Counted from the first letter of the stretch, positions 34,738-43,323 are shown. The stretch: DNA of 64,000 nt from Bradyrhizobium sp. MOS002 (GCF_003020115.1 NZ_PYFX01000008.1:124001-188000); one strand, 5' to 3'. The notes: a model not told the origin generated them from the letters alone. A program made the numbers and translations.

Positions 34738-34855
34738 GGCCAGCCTGTCACAGATGCCTGCTGCGCCAAGTCCCAGCAACGAAGCTGATCGGACCGTTGG
34801 GTGCACAGCCGGCTCTCGAGCCAGCCGAGCTCCTCGCGGGTCGTGCACTTTCCCT
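34738..34855 (+). promoter_or_regulatory. nirA leader RNA with ANTAR-type hexaloop hairpin and possible terminator
   Basis: The hairpin at 34774-34787 has stem CAGC/GCTG and loop AACGAA; the stem is extended by GTCC/GGAC across a 3-nt bulge. The loop has A at position 1 and G at position 4, the ANTAR-recognition pattern. Just upstream, 34738-34767 can fold as GGCCAGC/GCTG-C-GCC with ACAGAT at the tip, also A1/G4, but with a poorly paired inner stem. Downstream, GTGCAC at 34801-34806 can pair with GTGCAC at 34843-34848, enclosing further GC-rich stems and followed by TTTCCCT, a candidate leader terminator. The whole matches a NasT/NasR-type antitermination leader. Confidence 0.6.
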
Positions 34856-34895
34856 CGATACCACCCAGGTGGCCGCAGGAGCTTCGTTACTGACC

Positions 34896-36677
34896 ATGAA
34901 AATCGACACCGTCTCAGTCGACTTTACCGACGACCAGAAACGCTATCTCGAAGGCTTCACGACCGGTCTGCAGATCAGCCGCGTCGGTCGCGGTCTGGGC
35001 AGCGGCGCCGGCAAGGCGAACGCCGAGCCGACCGGTCCCGATGCCGTGCACATCAAGGCGCAGGACAAGGTCATCGCCGCGGGCAAGAAGCTCGCCGACC
35101 AGGAGAAGGTTAAGCGCGACGAGCATCCCTTCGATGCGTATCCGCGCCTCCGCCAGCAGGCGCTCGACAATACGCCGCCGAGCCCGGCGGACAATTTCCG
35201 CTGGCGCTATTACGGCATCTTCTACGTCGCGCCGACGCAGGACTCCTACATGTGCCGTCTGCGCATTCCGAACGGCATCATGAAGCACTGGCAGCTGGCC
35301 GGCCTTGCCGATCTCGCCGATCAAACGTGCGGGCCTTACAGCCATGTCACGACGCGCGCCAATCTGCAGCTTCGCGAGATCCCGCCGAAGAATGCCGTGA
35401 AGCTGATCGAGGGCATTCAGGACCTCGGCCTGTGCTCGCGCGGCTCCGGCGCCGACAACATCCGCAATGTGACGGGAACGCCGACGGCGGGCATCGATCC
35501 GCAGGAGCTAATCGACACGCGGCCCTATGCGCGCGAGTGGCACTACCACATCCTGAACGATCGCTCGTTGTATGGCTTGCCGCGCAAGTTCAACGTCGCC
35601 TTCGACGGTGCCGGCAGGATCGCCGTGCTCGAGGAGACCAACGACATCGCTTTCACGGCGATCGAGGTGAAGGACGGCTTCGGCGTCGAGCCGGGGGTCT
35701 GGTTCCGCCTCGGCCTCGGCGGCATCACTGGCCACAAGGACTTTGCCAAATATTCCGGCATCGTCGTCAAGCCTGAAGACGCCACGGCCGTTGCCGACGC
35801 CATCGTGCGCGTCTTCATCGAGCATGGCGATCGCACCAACCGCAACAAGGCGCGGCTGAAATACGTGCTCGACGCCATGGGCCATGACGGCTTTCTCAAG
35901 ATCGTCGAGGAGCGGCTGAAGACGCCGTTGACGCGCGTGCCGGAAGAGGCGTTTGCGCCGCGGCCGGCCGCGGACCGCATGGCGCATATCGGCGTGCACA
36001 AGCAGAAGCAGGACGGCTTGAACTGGATCGGGGTGTCGCTGCCGCTCGGCAAGATCAGCTGCGATCAGATGCGGGGCCTCGCCAAGGTGGCGCGGGACCT
36101 CGGCGACGGCGAGATCCGTCTGACCGTCTGGCAGAACCTGCTGATATCAGGGGTACGCGACGAGAATGTCGAACTGGCCGTCGCGGCGATCAAGCAGATC
36201 GGGCTTGCGGTCGAGGCCTCGCACATCCGCGCCGGCCTGATCGCCTGCACCGGCAATGCCGGTTGCCGCTTTGCTGCCTCCAACACCAAGCGTCATGCCG
36301 CCGAGATCGGCGACTGGTGCGAGCCGCGCGTCGAGATGGACAAGCCGGTCAACATCCACGTCACCGGCTGCCACCATTCCTGTGCCCAGCATTACATCAG
36401 CGACATCGGCCTGATCGGGGCGCGTGTGTCTGTCAACGAGGAGGACACGGTGGAGGGCTATCATCTCTTCACCGGCGGCGGGTTCGGCCCTGACGCCGAC
36501 GTCGGGCAGGAGGTCTATCACGACCTCAAGGCCGAGGACGCGCCGAAGACGGTCGAAGGCCTGCTCAAGGCCTACATCGCCCATCGCTCGTCTCCCGACG
36601 AAACCTTCCTGTCCTTTGCGCGCCGCCACGACGGCGAGACGCTGCGCAAGCTTGCCGATGCCGAGGTGTCTTCATGA
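34896..36677 (+). CDS. nirA: Assimilatory nitrite reductase (ferredoxin-type, siroheme/4Fe-4S)
   Basis: NirA reduces nitrite to ammonium with six electrons. The 593-aa protein has the two nitrite/sulfite reductase repeats. The cluster/siroheme ligands appear as CTGNAGC (C-x5-C, near residue 450) and CHHSC (C-x3-C, near 490). The long N-terminal insert (DAYPRLRQQAL, NFRWRYYGIFYVAPTQDSYMCRLRIPNG) distinguishes NirA from CysI. Start ATG at 34896 is supported by an AGGAG upstream and by the leader hairpins ending before it; the longer frame to 34674 would translate the leader. It is coupled to the flavoprotein gene by an ATGA overlap. Confidence 0.92.
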   Translation: MKIDTVSVDFTDDQKRYLEGFTTGLQISRVGRGLGSGAGKANAEPTGPDAVHIKAQDKVIAAGKKLADQEKVKRDEHPFDAYPRLRQQALDNTPPSPADNFRWRYYGIFYVAPTQDSYMCRLRIPNGIMKHWQLAGLADLADQTCGPYSHVTTRANLQLREIPPKNAVKLIEGIQDLGLCSRGSGADNIRNVTGTPTAGIDPQELIDTRPYAREWHYHILNDRSLYGLPRKFNVAFDGAGRIAVLEETNDIAFTAIEVKDGFGVEPGVWFRLGLGGITGHKDFAKYSGIVVKPEDATAVADAIVRVFIEHGDRTNRNKARLKYVLDAMGHDGFLKIVEERLKTPLTRVPEEAFAPRPAADRMAHIGVHKQKQDGLNWIGVSLPLGKISCDQMRGLAKVARDLGDGEIRLTVWQNLLISGVRDENVELAVAAIKQIGLAVEASHIRAGLIACTGNAGCRFAASNTKRHAAEIGDWCEPRVEMDKPVNIHVTGCHHSCAQHYISDIGLIGARVSVNEEDTVEGYHLFTGGGFGPDADVGQEVYHDLKAEDAPKTVEGLLKAYIAHRSSPDETFLSFARRHDGETLRKLADAEVSS

Positions 36678-38293
36678 ACCAGATCAGCCCTCCGCCGAAA
36701 CTCGACATCATTCCCACGAGCGCCCCGTTCTCGGACGCGCAACGCTCCTGGCTGAACGGCTTCTTTGCCGGGCTGCTGTCGCCTGACGCGGCCACGCCGT
36801 TGTCGGCGGAGCAGGGCGCCGCTGTCATGCAGGCCGGTGATGGTGACGACGGTGAAGCGCCTTGGCACGACCAGACCATGCCGATCGCCGATCGGATGAA
36901 GCTCGCCGAAGGCCGTCCCGTGCGGCGCAAGATGATGGCGGCGATGGCGCAGCAGGATTGCGGGCAGTGCGGCTACAATTGCCACGACTATTCGGAGGCG
37001 ATCGCGGGCCGCAGTGAAGCGCGGCTCAACCTTTGCGTCCCCGGCGGCAAGGAAACCGCGCGGATGCTGAAGTCGCTGCATGAAGAGCTGGACAAGGCGC
37101 CGGCGCCCAAGGCTGGCGACAAGGCGTCCGACAAGGGCGACGCGGTGACGGCTCCCGCCGTGACCGTGACGATCGCCGAGCCCGGCCGCTCGCGCGACAA
37201 TCCTGTTGCGGCGACCTTCCTGTCGCGCCGTCTTCTCAACAAGGGAAAGTCCGAGAAGGAAACCTATCACGTCGAGTTCGATCTTTCCGACAGCAAGCTC
37301 GACTATGTCGTCGGTGACAGTTTTGGCGTGTTCGCGCGCAACGAGCTCGGTCTCGTCGACCAGGTCATCGCGTTGCTCGGTGCCTCCCACACTACCAAGG
37401 TCAACGGCAAGACGCTGCGCGAGGTGCTGGTCGATGACGTCTCGCTGTCGCCGGCGCCCGATACGCTGTTCGAGCTGATCTCCTTCATCACCGGCGGCGC
37501 GCAGCGCGAGAAGGCGCGGGCGCTGGCGCAGGGCGAGGATCCCGATGGCGATTCCGCCACGCTCGACGTCATGGCGGCGCTGCAGAAATTTTCGGGCACG
37601 CGGCCTCATCCCGAAGCCTTCGTCGAGGCGCTGGAGCCGCTGCAGCCGCGGCTCTACTCGATCTCGTCCTCGCACAATGCCACCCCCGGAAAGCTGTCGC
37701 TGACGGTCGATTCCGTGCGTTACGTGATCGGCAAGCGCAAGCGCATCGGCGTCGCCTCGACCTTCCTCGGCGAGCGCATCGCCGAGGGCGATAAGCTCAA
37801 GGTCTATGTGCAGAAGGCGCACAATTTCGGCCTGCCGCAGGATCCGAAGACGCCTATCATCATGATCGGCCCCGGCACCGGCATTGCGCCGTTCCGCGCC
37901 TTCCTGTTCGACCGCAAGGCGACCGGTGCGCCCGGCAAGAACTGGTTGTTCTTCGGCCATCAGCGCAGCGATTGCGACTTCTTCTACCAGGAGGAGCTCA
38001 ACGCGATGAAGACCTCGGGCCTGCTCACGCGCATGTCGCTGGCCTGGTCGCGCGACGGCGAGAAGAAGTTCTACGTGCAGGACCGCATGCGCGAGGTCGG
38101 CCGCGAGCTGTGGACGTGGCTTGCCGAGGGGGCGCATCTCTACATCTGCGGCGACGCCAAGCGCATGGCCAAGGACGTCGAGCGTGCACTGGTCGACATC
38201 GTCGCCCAGTTCGGCGCGCGTTCGACCGACGAAGCCGTCAGCTTTGTCGCCGAGCTCAAGAAGACGGGCCGCTTCCAGGCTGACGTCTACTAG
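36674..38293 (+). CDS. Iron-sulfur flavoreductase (CysJ-like FAD/NADPH module with fused Fe-S domain)
   Basis: A 539-aa cytoplasmic protein. Residues about 93-125 form an Fe-S module with CGQCGYNC and a later Cys in LNLCVPGG (C-x2-C-x4-C-x16-C). A Lys/Ala linker leads to a ferredoxin-reductase-type module like CysJ: FAD motif RLYSISSS near residue 325, NADPH motif GPGTGIAPFRAFL near residue 395, and CGDAKRMAKDVERAL near the end. The FMN flavodoxin domain of CysJ is missing and the Fe-S module seems to take its place. Similar proteins are annotated as sulfite reductase alpha subunit. The ATGA coupling to nirA suggests it passes NADPH electrons to NirA. Confidence 0.85.
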   Translation: MNQISPPPKLDIIPTSAPFSDAQRSWLNGFFAGLLSPDAATPLSAEQGAAVMQAGDGDDGEAPWHDQTMPIADRMKLAEGRPVRRKMMAAMAQQDCGQCGYNCHDYSEAIAGRSEARLNLCVPGGKETARMLKSLHEELDKAPAPKAGDKASDKGDAVTAPAVTVTIAEPGRSRDNPVAATFLSRRLLNKGKSEKETYHVEFDLSDSKLDYVVGDSFGVFARNELGLVDQVIALLGASHTTKVNGKTLREVLVDDVSLSPAPDTLFELISFITGGAQREKARALAQGEDPDGDSATLDVMAALQKFSGTRPHPEAFVEALEPLQPRLYSISSSHNATPGKLSLTVDSVRYVIGKRKRIGVASTFLGERIAEGDKLKVYVQKAHNFGLPQDPKTPIIMIGPGTGIAPFRAFLFDRKATGAPGKNWLFFGHQRSDCDFFYQEELNAMKTSGLLTRMSLAWSRDGEKKFYVQDRMREVGRELWTWLAEGAHLYICGDAKRMAKDVERALVDIVAQFGARSTDEAVSFVAELKKTGRFQADVY

Positions 38294-38493
38294 CTGTCAT
38301 CCAGGCGTCGTCCGAGCCGGTTCCAACTGGCTCGGATTTGAACGAATAAGATTCTCGAAAGCGGCGGGCGAGGAGAATTTGCTCCTGCGATGGGAGGTTT
38401 TCAGAGAACCCGCATCGCTATTTCCGCGGGTCTCTTGCCTGCCACCCCGGTTGATCCCTCATAATCCCACAAATGGGGCGTTGGAGATCGACC

Positions 38494-38646
38494 ATGCGCG
38501 AACTATCGGCGGAAGCCAGGCTGCACCTCTACGCGCGCTCGCTCTCGCGGCGGACCGGGGCGAGCGTGCATCATGCCGCGATGTACAGCGCGTTCGCCGT
38601 CATCGCCGCCATCGTGTTCGGCACGCTCTCGGTGCACCCGTTCTAA
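38494..38646 (+). CDS. Small single-span membrane protein (50 aa)
   Basis: A short frame preceded by GGAG at good spacing encodes MRELSAEARLHLYARS..., then a hydrophobic helix (MYSAFAVIAAIVFGTLSV) and the tail HPF, 50 residues. An amphipathic N-terminal part with several Arg followed by one transmembrane span is typical of small regulatory or assembly proteins. Function unknown. The 200 bp between the flavoreductase stop and this gene contain no recognised element. A repeat follows 4 bp after the stop. Confidence 0.65.
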   Translation: MRELSAEARLHLYARSLSRRTGASVHHAAMYSAFAVIAAIVFGTLSVHPF

Positions 38647-38649
38647 GTT

Positions 38650-38746
38650 GTCGTTCCGGGGCGGCGAAGCCGAACCCGGAACCTCGAGATTCTCAGGTGC
38701 GCAATTGCGCACCATGGTCTGATGCTGCGCATCATCCCGGAATGAC
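38650..38746. repeat. Intergenic palindromic repeat, second family
   Basis: The element starts GTCGTTCCGGG and ends CCCGGAATGAC, near-complementary ends about 97 bp apart. Internally it has a perfect inner stem GGTGCGCAATTGCGCACC (38697-38714). I associate this with a common Bradyrhizobium intergenic repeat. It separates the small membrane-protein gene from convergent pxpA. Confidence 0.8.
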
Positions 38747-38754
38747 CGAAAGCC

Positions 38755-39525
38755 TCACGCCCCGCGCTTGAACGGCGCGACCTCGATCCCTGCATCCTTC
38801 AGAGCCTGACGCAGGCCGCGCGCGATGTCGACCGCACCGGGCGTGTCGCCGTGGATGCACACCGTGTCGGTGCGCATCTTGATGACCTTGCCCGTGACCG
38901 AGACCACCGCGCCATCCTGCACCATGCGCACCACGCGGTCGGCGATCGCCTTGGCGTCGTGCAGCACCGCGCCTGGCTTCTTGCGCGAGACGAGGTTGCC
39001 GTCGTCCTCATAGGCACGGTCGGCGAACACCTCGTGCACCATCGGCAGATTGGCGGCTTCGCCGGCCTTGACCAGCTTCGAATTGGCGAGCACGACGAAA
39101 ATCAGGCCGGGATCGACCGCCTTGATGCCGGCCGCGATCGCCTTCGCCGTCATGTCGTCCTCGCAGGCGACGTTGGAGAGCGCGCCATGCGCCTTCACAT
39201 GCGTCACCTTGTGGCCCGCCGCGGTCGCGATCGCCTGCAGCGCGCCAATCTGGTAGGCGACGAGGTTCTCGATCTCGGACGCCTTCAGGCCCGCGATCGG
39301 ATGGCGGCCGAAGCCGTGCAGGTCGCGATAGCCAGGATGCGCGCCGACCGAGACGCCGCGCGCCTTCGCCAGCTCGACCGTCCGGCGCATGATATCGGGA
39401 TCGCCGGCGTGGAAGCCGCAGGCGACATTGACCGAGCTCGCCAGTTCGATCATGGCGGCGTCGTTGCCCATCTCCCACGCGCCAAAACCTTCGCCGAGAT
39501 CGCAATTGAGATCGATCGTCTTCAT
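38755..39525 (-). CDS. pxpA: 5-oxoprolinase subunit PxpA (LamB/YcsF family)
   Basis: PxpA, with PxpB and PxpC, hydrolyses 5-oxoproline (pyroglutamate) to glutamate using ATP. The 256-aa protein opens with the family signature MKTIDLNCDLGEGFG and continues with ASSVNVACGFHAGDP (residues about 29-43), GAHPGYRDLHGFGR, VKAHGALSN, and TVCIHGDTPGAV. It is last in the minus-strand operon pxpB-pxpC-pxpA, 32 bp after pxpC. The ATG at 39525 is preferred over the much longer open frame, which runs back into pxpC. Confidence 0.95.
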   Translation of the reverse strand: MKTIDLNCDLGEGFGAWEMGNDAAMIELASSVNVACGFHAGDPDIMRRTVELAKARGVSVGAHPGYRDLHGFGRHPIAGLKASEIENLVAYQIGALQAIATAAGHKVTHVKAHGALSNVACEDDMTAKAIAAGIKAVDPGLIFVVLANSKLVKAGEAANLPMVHEVFADRAYEDDGNLVSRKKPGAVLHDAKAIADRVVRMVQDGAVVSVTGKVIKMRTDTVCIHGDTPGAVDIARGLRQALKDAGIEVAPFKRGA

Positions 39526-39557
39526 GGGGTGCTCTCCGTCTCTGATCGTCTTGTCGT

Positions 39558-40595
39558 TTACGGCTCGGCCGCAACCTGCCAGGTCCCGGCGTCGACGGCA
39601 CTTACAGCATAGCCCGCGACGTTGGCGTCGCTGAGCGCTTCGATATTGAGCGCGACGGTGTCGGCGGAGCGCAGGCGATCGGGCAGGTTGCGGATCAGTT
39701 GCGCGAATTTCTTCGCCTCGTCCTGCGCCTCGGCCATGCTGACCGCCTTGAACCGGAACGCCGTTCCTGCCGAGGTTTGCGCGAGACGGCCGACATCGGC
39801 CGTGATCACGGTCGCGATCTTCGGGTAGCCGCCGGAGGTGCCGCGATCCATCATCAGCGCGATCGGCGCGCCGTTGCCGGGCACCTGGATGCTGCCGTTG
39901 ACCGTACCGTCGGAGACGATGTTGTGGCCGTGCAAATGCTTGATCGCAGGGCCCTCGAGCCGATAGCCCATGCGATCGGAGGTCGCCGAGATCTTCCACT
40001 CGCTGTCGAGGAACAGCGCCTTGTTGGCGTCGTCGAACTCGTCGTCCTGCGGTCCCAGCAGGACGCGGATCGGACCGCTCGATGGCTTCGGCAATTCAAT
40101 GCGCAGGTCCGGTGCACCGCTTGCGGCATCGACGGCGAATTCGTCGCCGGCCTGCAGCGGGCGCGGGTAGGGGCTGCCGAGACCGGCACGGGCGTTGACC
40201 GCGAGACTGCCGAACACCTGCTCGCCCTTGATCCCGCCTTCGATCGCCAGATAAGTGAACGCACCGCCGCGGGCGAAGCCCAGCGTCAGCGTCTCGCCGT
40301 CCTTCAGTGTCACCGACGTGTCCATGGCGACCGGACTGCCGGCGATGTCCGCGTTACGCGGCGCGCCTGAAATCGCGACGCGCACGGCACCGTCACGCGC
40401 GGTGAACGAGGCGCCGAACGGGCCGATCTCGACAACGGCTGCGAACGGTTCGTTGCCGACAAGCGTGTTCGCAGCCGCGAGCGACAGGCGGTCCATCGCT
40501 CCGCTGACCGTCAGGCCATAGCGTTGCGCGCCGTGACGTCCGCCGTCCTGGACCGAGCTTGCGGGCCCGATGCTGGCGATCACGAGCCGGCTCAT
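39558..40595 (-). CDS. pxpC: 5-oxoprolinase subunit PxpC (biotin-dependent carboxyltransferase-like)
   Basis: A 345-aa subunit of the oxoprolinase complex, related to allophanate hydrolase subunit 2 and KipA. It opens with SIGPASSVQDGGRHGAQRYG (residues about 8-27) and contains SGAMDRLSLAAANTLVGN, the family stretch DRMGYRLEGPAIKH, and GYPKIATVITADVGRLAQ. The start ATG at 40595 overlaps the pxpB stop (ATGA). It forms the catalytic pair with PxpB. Confidence 0.94.
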   Translation of the reverse strand: MSRLVIASIGPASSVQDGGRHGAQRYGLTVSGAMDRLSLAAANTLVGNEPFAAVVEIGPFGASFTARDGAVRVAISGAPRNADIAGSPVAMDTSVTLKDGETLTLGFARGGAFTYLAIEGGIKGEQVFGSLAVNARAGLGSPYPRPLQAGDEFAVDAASGAPDLRIELPKPSSGPIRVLLGPQDDEFDDANKALFLDSEWKISATSDRMGYRLEGPAIKHLHGHNIVSDGTVNGSIQVPGNGAPIALMMDRGTSGGYPKIATVITADVGRLAQTSAGTAFRFKAVSMAEAQDEAKKFAQLIRNLPDRLRSADTVALNIEALSDANVAGYAVSAVDAGTWQVAAEP

Positions 40596-41323
40596 GCGGC
40601 CACCTGTTCCGCAATGATCTCGCCGGCCTCGGCGGCGCGGTCTTGTTCCTCGAACGTCTTGTGGTCGATGGCGAAAAACGTCACGCGATCGCCGGGTTCG
40701 GTGAGGAAGGTCGGATTGCGGTGGAGCTGATAGGTCCGCACCGGCGTGCGGCCGAGCAGGTGCCAGCCGCTCGGCGCTGCGAGGCACTGGATTCCGGCCT
40801 GGATGCCGCCGATCGAGATCGTGCCGGCAGGCGTCAGCAGCCGTGGATTCTGCCGCCGCGACATCTGCAGGGATTTGTCGAGGCCGCTGAGATAGGACCA
40901 GCCCGGCGTGAAGCCGATCATGGCGACCTTGTAGTCGCCGGCGACGTGGCGCGCGACGATGTCGTCGGGTGTGGTGTTCAGCGTCTTTGCGACGTCCTCG
41001 AGGTCGATGCCGTGCTCGCCGCCATAGGCGACGGGAATGCGCCAGCGACGCGCCCTGGTCGCCGGCGGCAGCGGCTGGCTGGCGAGCGCGAGCAGCTTTT
41101 CGCCAAGTGCGTCGAAGCCGATCTTGCCGGGATCGTAGTGCACCAGCAGCGAGCGATAGGTCGGCACGGACTCGGTGATGCCATCGATCGGGCTAGCCGC
41201 GAGCGCCTTGTCCAGCGCCAGCACGCGCTGGTTGGCGTCGTCGTCGATGGTACGGCTGAACTCGACCGTGACGGCGCTGTCGCCACTGGGCAGAAGGCGG
41301 GGCGGAGGAAGCGTCGCGGACAT
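40592..41323 (-). CDS. pxpB: 5-oxoprolinase subunit PxpB (KipI/allophanate hydrolase subunit 1 family)
   Basis: A 243-aa subunit. The first part includes LPSGDSAVTVEFS, characteristic of the KipI fold. The C-terminal cyclophilin-like domain holds HVAGDYKVAMIGFTPGWSYLSGLD and TPAGTISIGGIQAGIQCLAAPSGWHLLGRTP. It is the first gene of the pxpBCA operon and is divergent from the RraA-like gene, with a 246-bp gap in which I see no clear operator. The operon would let the cell use pyroglutamate or dispose of this damage product. Confidence 0.94.
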   Translation of the reverse strand: MSATLPPPRLLPSGDSAVTVEFSRTIDDDANQRVLALDKALAASPIDGITESVPTYRSLLVHYDPGKIGFDALGEKLLALASQPLPPATRARRWRIPVAYGGEHGIDLEDVAKTLNTTPDDIVARHVAGDYKVAMIGFTPGWSYLSGLDKSLQMSRRQNPRLLTPAGTISIGGIQAGIQCLAAPSGWHLLGRTPVRTYQLHRNPTFLTEPGDRVTFFAIDHKTFEEQDRAAEAGEIIAEQVAA

Positions 41324-41569
41324 GGGCTGTCAAAATCGGGCTTCTGGAGCTATGCGGGCTCGGCCTTGAGCTCCGCTGTCCCTGCTTCGCGTAAATGCGC
41401 CCGCAAGTCCAATAAATTAATGCAGGGGCAGACGATAAAGCCTTGTTATCGCGACGCATAACAGCGCTGCGGCACTGCATGATTGGTATCCTCTTGGCCC
41501 TTGACGCAAGGCCCGCACCCCGCAAGATGCGCGCGTTCTTTCCCGCCCATCCGGAGCTCGTCTGTTTCC

Positions 41570-42268
41570 ATGTCGCTGTCCCCCGAAGCCCGCAAGACCC
41601 TCGCCGGCATCACCACTGCCACCATCACCACGGTCCTGCTGAAGAAGGGCCTGCGCAACATCTGGATGCGCGGCGCGCGTCCGCTGCGCCCGGGTCTGCC
41701 GCGCCTGGTGGGACCGGCCTTCACGCTGCGCTTCGTGCCGGCGCGCGAGGATCTGGCGACGCCGGAATCCTGGTCGTCGCCGATCTCGACCCGCACCGCG
41801 ATCGAGGCGATGCCGGAGGGCTGCATCGCCGTGGTCGACGCCATGGGCATCACCGATGCCGGCATCTTCGGCGACATCCTGTGCGCGCGCATGATGAAGC
41901 GCGGCGTCACCGCACTCGTCACCGACGGTGTCGTGCGAGACGTCGAGGGCGTGCTCGGCACCAACCTGCCGGTCTGGTGCGACGGCTATGCCGCGCCGCC
42001 GTCGGTTGCCGGCCTGACCTTCGTCGGCTGGGGCGAGCCGATCGGCTGCGGTGGCGTTGCGGTGTTCCCGAACGACATCGTGGTCGCCGACCAGGACGGC
42101 TGCGTGCTGATCCCGCAGGCGATGCTCGAACACGTGCTCAATGAGGGTGTCGAGCAGGAGCGCATGGAAGCCTGGATCGTCAACGAGGTGAACAATGGCG
42201 CAGTGCTGCCGGGCCTCTATCCCATGAACGCCGAGACCAAGGCGCGCTACGCCGCAAGCAAGAAGTAA
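41570..42268 (+). CDS. RraA-like protein / 4-hydroxy-4-methyl-2-oxoglutarate aldolase family
   Basis: A 232-aa member of the RraA/HMG-CHA aldolase family. The metal/pyruvate-binding signature is visible: GDILCARMMKRGVTALVTDGVVRDVEGV, with the Arg-Asp pair at about residues 125-126. Those residues are retained in the aldolases, so catalysis is more likely than RNase E inhibition. It would cleave hydroxy-oxo acids to pyruvate or act as an oxaloacetate decarboxylase. The start at 41570 gives MSLSPEARKTLAGITTATITTVL, the usual N-terminus. The cupin gene 25 bp downstream is probably cotranscribed. Confidence 0.85.
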   Translation: MSLSPEARKTLAGITTATITTVLLKKGLRNIWMRGARPLRPGLPRLVGPAFTLRFVPAREDLATPESWSSPISTRTAIEAMPEGCIAVVDAMGITDAGIFGDILCARMMKRGVTALVTDGVVRDVEGVLGTNLPVWCDGYAAPPSVAGLTFVGWGEPIGCGGVAVFPNDIVVADQDGCVLIPQAMLEHVLNEGVEQERMEAWIVNEVNNGAVLPGLYPMNAETKARYAASKK

Positions 42269-42293
42269 TCGGGAAGGAAACGAGGTAAATCCA

Positions 42294-42698
42294 ATGGAGA
42301 TCACTGTAGCAGGCACGCGGCCGACACGCCGTGCGCCCGGGGAACACTTCACCGGCACCGTGTGGCAGGACCCCGTGATCATGGCGCCCGCGCCGGCGCG
42401 GCTGAACTGCTCGCGCGTCTCGTTCGAGCCGGGCGCGCGCACCAACTGGCATCACCATCCGCTCGGGCAGACGCTCTATGTGATTTCGGGGGTTGGCCGG
42501 GTCCAGACCAAGGGCGGCCCTGTCATCGAAATCCGTCCCGGCGACACCGTCTGGATTCCGCCGGGCGAGTTGCACTGGCACGGCGGGTCGCCAACCAACG
42601 GCATGACCCACATCGCCATGCAGGAAGCGCTCGACGGCGTGTTCTCGACCTGGTTGGAGCCGGTGACCGACGCCGAATACGGCGCGGCGGTCGGCTAG
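42294..42698 (+). CDS. Single-domain cupin protein
   Basis: A 134-aa beta-barrel protein. Cupin motif 1 is GARTNWHHHPLGQTLYVISGVG (residues about 47-68), with the metal-binding His cluster. Motif 2 is PGDTVWIPPGELHWHGG (about 83-99). The length and the ending TWLEPVTDAEYGA resemble quercetin-2,3-dioxygenase-like or carboxymuconolactone-linked cupins seen beside aromatic catabolism genes. Function cannot be fixed. It lies 25 bp after the RraA-like gene, so it may shape the same substrate pathway. Confidence 0.85.
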   Translation: MEITVAGTRPTRRAPGEHFTGTVWQDPVIMAPAPARLNCSRVSFEPGARTNWHHHPLGQTLYVISGVGRVQTKGGPVIEIRPGDTVWIPPGELHWHGGSPTNGMTHIAMQEALDGVFSTWLEPVTDAEYGAAVG

Positions 42699-42706
42699 CG
42701 TCTCGT

Positions 42707-42833
42707 GTCCCGGACAAGACGCATCGCCGCCAGGCGATGCGGCGCCGATCCGGGGCCCAGAGGTTTGGGACCCACGAAGAATGCTGGTCCCGGCTCTGCG
42801 GAGCAGCGTTGCGCGCTGCACCGCGTCCGGGAC
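42707..42833. repeat. Intergenic repeat, third family, bounded by GTCCCGGAC/GTCCGGGAC
   Basis: The 127-bp element begins GTCCCGGAC and ends GTCCGGGAC, with internal phrases GGGCCCAGAGG and CTGCGGAGCAGCG. It resembles a frequent Bradyrhizobium intergenic repeat. It fills the gap between the cupin gene and the convergent secreted-protein gene. Confidence 0.75.
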
Positions 42834-42841
42834 AAGAGCAC

Positions 42842-43192
42842 TTACATCCGCTCGGCCGTCCACGTGCCCGTGCACATGCTGCCGCGCCAGGTGCCGGAGC
42901 CCGAAGTGCCGCTGAGCCGGCCGAAGCCGACGGCGCGCTTGATGCCGGTGCTCAAGGTGACGTTGATGCTGCCGGCGTCCGCGACGCGGCCCGACGCCGT
43001 CACCATTGCGCTGCTCGAGGCAATCTGACCGTTGTTGATGCCGATCGCGACGGTCGAGCCATTGCCGCAGGTCTCGCTCGACGACGAGATCCGGACGTTC
43101 CATGCGCCGTCGAAAGTGCTGGCGCTGGCCTGCGCTGCCGGCAACGCGATGATGATGATGGTGGCGAAGAGAGCCTTGCGAAATCCGTTCAT
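42842..43192 (-). CDS. Small secreted protein, unknown family
   Basis: A 116-aa exported protein. A signal peptide (KALFATIIIIALPAAQASA) is followed by a beta-rich, Ser/Thr/Gly-rich domain: FDGAWNVRISSSSETCGNG, then VTASGRVADAGSINVTLSTG, ending GSGTWRGSMCTGTWTAERM. Two Cys may pair. The GxW..., G-W-R-G-x-x-C-x-G-x-W pattern is common among small rhizobial secreted proteins. The ATG at 43192 has AAGGGG upstream; the longer frame to 43321 lacks signal-peptide sense. Function unknown. Confidence 0.75.
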   Translation of the reverse strand: MNGFRKALFATIIIIALPAAQASASTFDGAWNVRISSSSETCGNGSTVAIGINNGQIASSSAMVTASGRVADAGSINVTLSTGIKRAVGFGRLSGTSGSGTWRGSMCTGTWTAERM

Positions 43193-43323
43193 GACACGCC
43201 CCTTGGGTTGATCATGCGGGGATCGTGACATGGACGCGGAACCCGCGATGTGAGGGCTGTCACGCGCGCGACGGGCTCTGTGATGTCGCGCACGTCGCAA
43301 TCGATGTGGCGGCAAAAGCAAAA

